In this document: in pieces, positions 62,162 through 64,000 of the stretch
Layout: each line of letters begins with the position of its first letter
Position numbering within the stretch: the first letter of the stretch is position 1
Assembly: GCA_902535255.1 (NCBI GenBank)
Contig: CACASQ010000001.1
Location: 124,001-188,000, forward strand
Source: an uncultured Pelagibacteraceae bacterium
GTDB lineage: Bacteria > Pseudomonadota > Alphaproteobacteria > Pelagibacterales > Pelagibacteraceae
Reading direction: 5' to 3'
DNA: 64,000 bases
Translations under genes and position numbers: made by a program
The notes under the pieces: generated by a model
Seen by the model: the letters and a program-made list of their open reading frames with translations, nothing else
Database searches by the model: none
Told to the model about the DNA's origin: nothing

Positions 62162-64000
<1,839 letters not shown>

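Overview
The window looks like a piece of a streamlined, very AT-rich marine alphaproteobacterial chromosome, most likely from the SAR11 clade (Candidatus Pelagibacter or a close relative). This is inferred from several things together: strong A/T bias in coding sequence, gaps between genes of only a few bases, many one- to four-base gene overlaps, a tandem glycine riboswitch in front of gcvT, a tandem SAM-II/SAM-V leader in front of metY, many solute-binding-protein transporters, and no mobile elements. I found no rRNA, tRNA, insertion sequence, prophage or CRISPR array. The sequence is gene-dense, and about 72 credible coding regions are listed, including three very small ones.

Layout, left to right. 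1-6.6 kb: a minus-strand unit, glycine riboswitch - gcvT - gcvH - gcvP, that runs on with almost no gap into a flavin amine oxidase, a DUF1365 protein and the start of a CFA-synthase-like methyltransferase. 6.6-10.5 kb: DMT and MATE exporters, a TerC-like protein and an FAD oxidoreductase. 10.5-18.4 kb: a small outer-membrane protein, acnA-prpD, a LysE exporter, then a redox group (cytochrome c', DUF411, cytochrome b561, DUF4396) and csaA. 18.4-24.1 kb: a complete branched-chain amino-acid ABC transporter (livK, F, G, M, H) headed by a ProC-like dehydrogenase. 24.1-29.6 kb: an AbrB-type permease, DoxX, and a glaH-tctCBA unit (glutarate hydroxylase with a tripartite tricarboxylate-type transporter). 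29.7-31.3 kb: an inverse-autotransporter-like beta-barrel with a small secreted partner. 31.3-37.8 kb: a second LIV-type ABC system that carries azlC and azlD at its end, plus a LysE exporter. 37.9-45.0 kb: DUF2805, glutaredoxin, exported MsrB and an SGNH protein, then a surface-sugar cluster (epimerase, AsnB-like amidotransferase, GT2, large membrane protein). 45.0-51.3 kb: ribokinase, CcdA, a histidine phosphatase, MsrB, cysE, a VOC protein and gshA-gshB. 51.3-53.0 kb: the riboswitch-controlled metY. 53.0-57.2 kb: a pair of paralogous lipoproteins, a 2-hydroxyacid dehydrogenase, a DMT exporter and a DadA-like oxidase. 57.2-64 kb: the cell-shape cluster mreB-mreC-mreD-mrdA-rodA-bactofilin with leuA (cut by the right edge) directly upstream.

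The genes fit an osmotrophic lifestyle: uptake of amino acids and C5 dicarboxylates, glycine used as a C1 source under riboswitch control, and sulfur/thiol metabolism (cysE, gshAB, metY, two msrB) gathered in one stretch. The most interesting signals are regulatory. The metY leader combines a SAM-II aptamer with a visible antiterminator/terminator choice, a SAM-V aptamer, and then two tiny overlapping reading frames that hand translation on to metY. The gcvT start region can pair perfectly over 10 bp with the base of the second glycine aptamer. Three separate solute-binding-protein genes share a near-identical TTAATTAA-rich 5' leader.
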